Under the pieces are notes generated by a model that made no database searches, had not been told where the DNA came from, and saw only the letters and a program-made list of their open reading frames with translations. A stretch of DNA of 53,955 bases from Planctomycetota bacterium (GTDB lineage Bacteria; Planctomycetota; Phycisphaerae; WQYP01): contig JAJYDW010000019.1 in assembly GCA_021790385.1 (NCBI GenBank), positions 1 to 53,955 of the forward strand, written 5' to 3'. A program made the translations under genes and the position numbers. Below, piece by piece: positions 53,853 to 53,955 of the stretch (positions are counted from its first letter, which is position 1; each line of letters opens with the position of its first letter).

Positions 53853-53955
53853 TCAAGCGGCGCGGGCCCGCATGGCCCACCATTGTTGGTGCTGGTTGCT
53901 CTCACGCATCGCCAGTAGCGTCATCATGGCGGCGGCATGGTCGGCATCCCATTTC
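53853..53955 (-). CDS. C-terminal end of a probable transposase
   Basis: A minus-strand frame entering from the right edge reads KWDADHAAAMMTLLAMRES, then NQHQQWWAMRARAA and a TGA at 53855-53853. The W-D-x-x-x-A-x-A-M-x-x-L pattern ending in a WW residue pair resembles the last segment of ISKra4-like and related transposases. With only 34 residues the assignment is tentative. Confidence 0.4.
   Translation of the reverse strand, partial: KWDADHAAAMMTLLAMRESNQHQQWWAMRARAA

Overview
The window is about 54 kb of moderately GC-rich bacterial chromosome. The gene content fits a planctomycete, most likely of the Phycisphaerae type (inference). The signs are two secreted proteins with PEP-CTERM sorting tails, a pyrophosphate-type phosphofructokinase, a permuted ATP-grasp/alpha-E/transglutaminase/Anbu cassette, a large secreted GH35 enzyme with a secreted transglutaminase-like protein, and a monocistronic-looking nuoJKLMN block. 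No tRNA, rRNA or CRISPR was seen.

Layout. 0-2.1 kb: a fragment of a membrane protein and a subtilisin-like PEP-CTERM protein. 2.8-8.5 kb: Fsr-like MFS exporter, PhyH oxygenase, LMW phosphatase-like protein, HAD phosphatase, SppA peptidase, sugar isomerase-like protein. 8.8-13.6 kb: GH35 glycosidase and secreted transglutaminase-like protein. 13.9-18.3 kb: four-gene ATP-grasp/alpha-E/transglutaminase/Anbu operon behind a good sigma-70-type promoter. 18.5-22 kb: PPi-PFK, aldo-keto reductase, Tat-exported amidase. 22.6-25.6 kb: GT2 and GT39-type glycosyltransferases, translationally overlapped; the second appears to use a CTG start. 25.7-30.2 kb: ACS/GNAT fusion, CDF metal exporter, repetitive Pro/Tyr-rich lipoprotein. 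30.4-38.7 kb is the accessory zone: DUF4143-type ATPase, frameshifted small gene, GT2, ferredoxin, S18, a membrane protein with a repeat-derived N-terminus, and a decayed DDE insertion sequence. 38.8-43 kb: orphan histidine kinase, fasciclin lipoprotein, aspartate aminotransferase. 43-50 kb: nuoJ-nuoK-nuoL-nuoM-nuoN on the minus strand. 50.6-54 kb: Xer recombinase, small membrane protein, second PEP-CTERM protein, and the end of a probable transposase.

The most unusual item is a small dispersed repeat family (two full copies of 172 and 257 bp, two partial copies). Its terminal inverted repeats end in or near TTAA. It sits exactly at gene edges and stays open in one reading frame, so it adds a tail to NuoN, a new N-terminus to a membrane protein, and the stop codon of the histidine kinase. 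Other points of note are two promoters placed so that transcripts would start at the ATG (leaderless), a shared leader motif before both PEP-CTERM genes, and two genes with no ATG/GTG/TTG start where one is needed. All functions are inferred from sequence motifs by reading; no database search was run.
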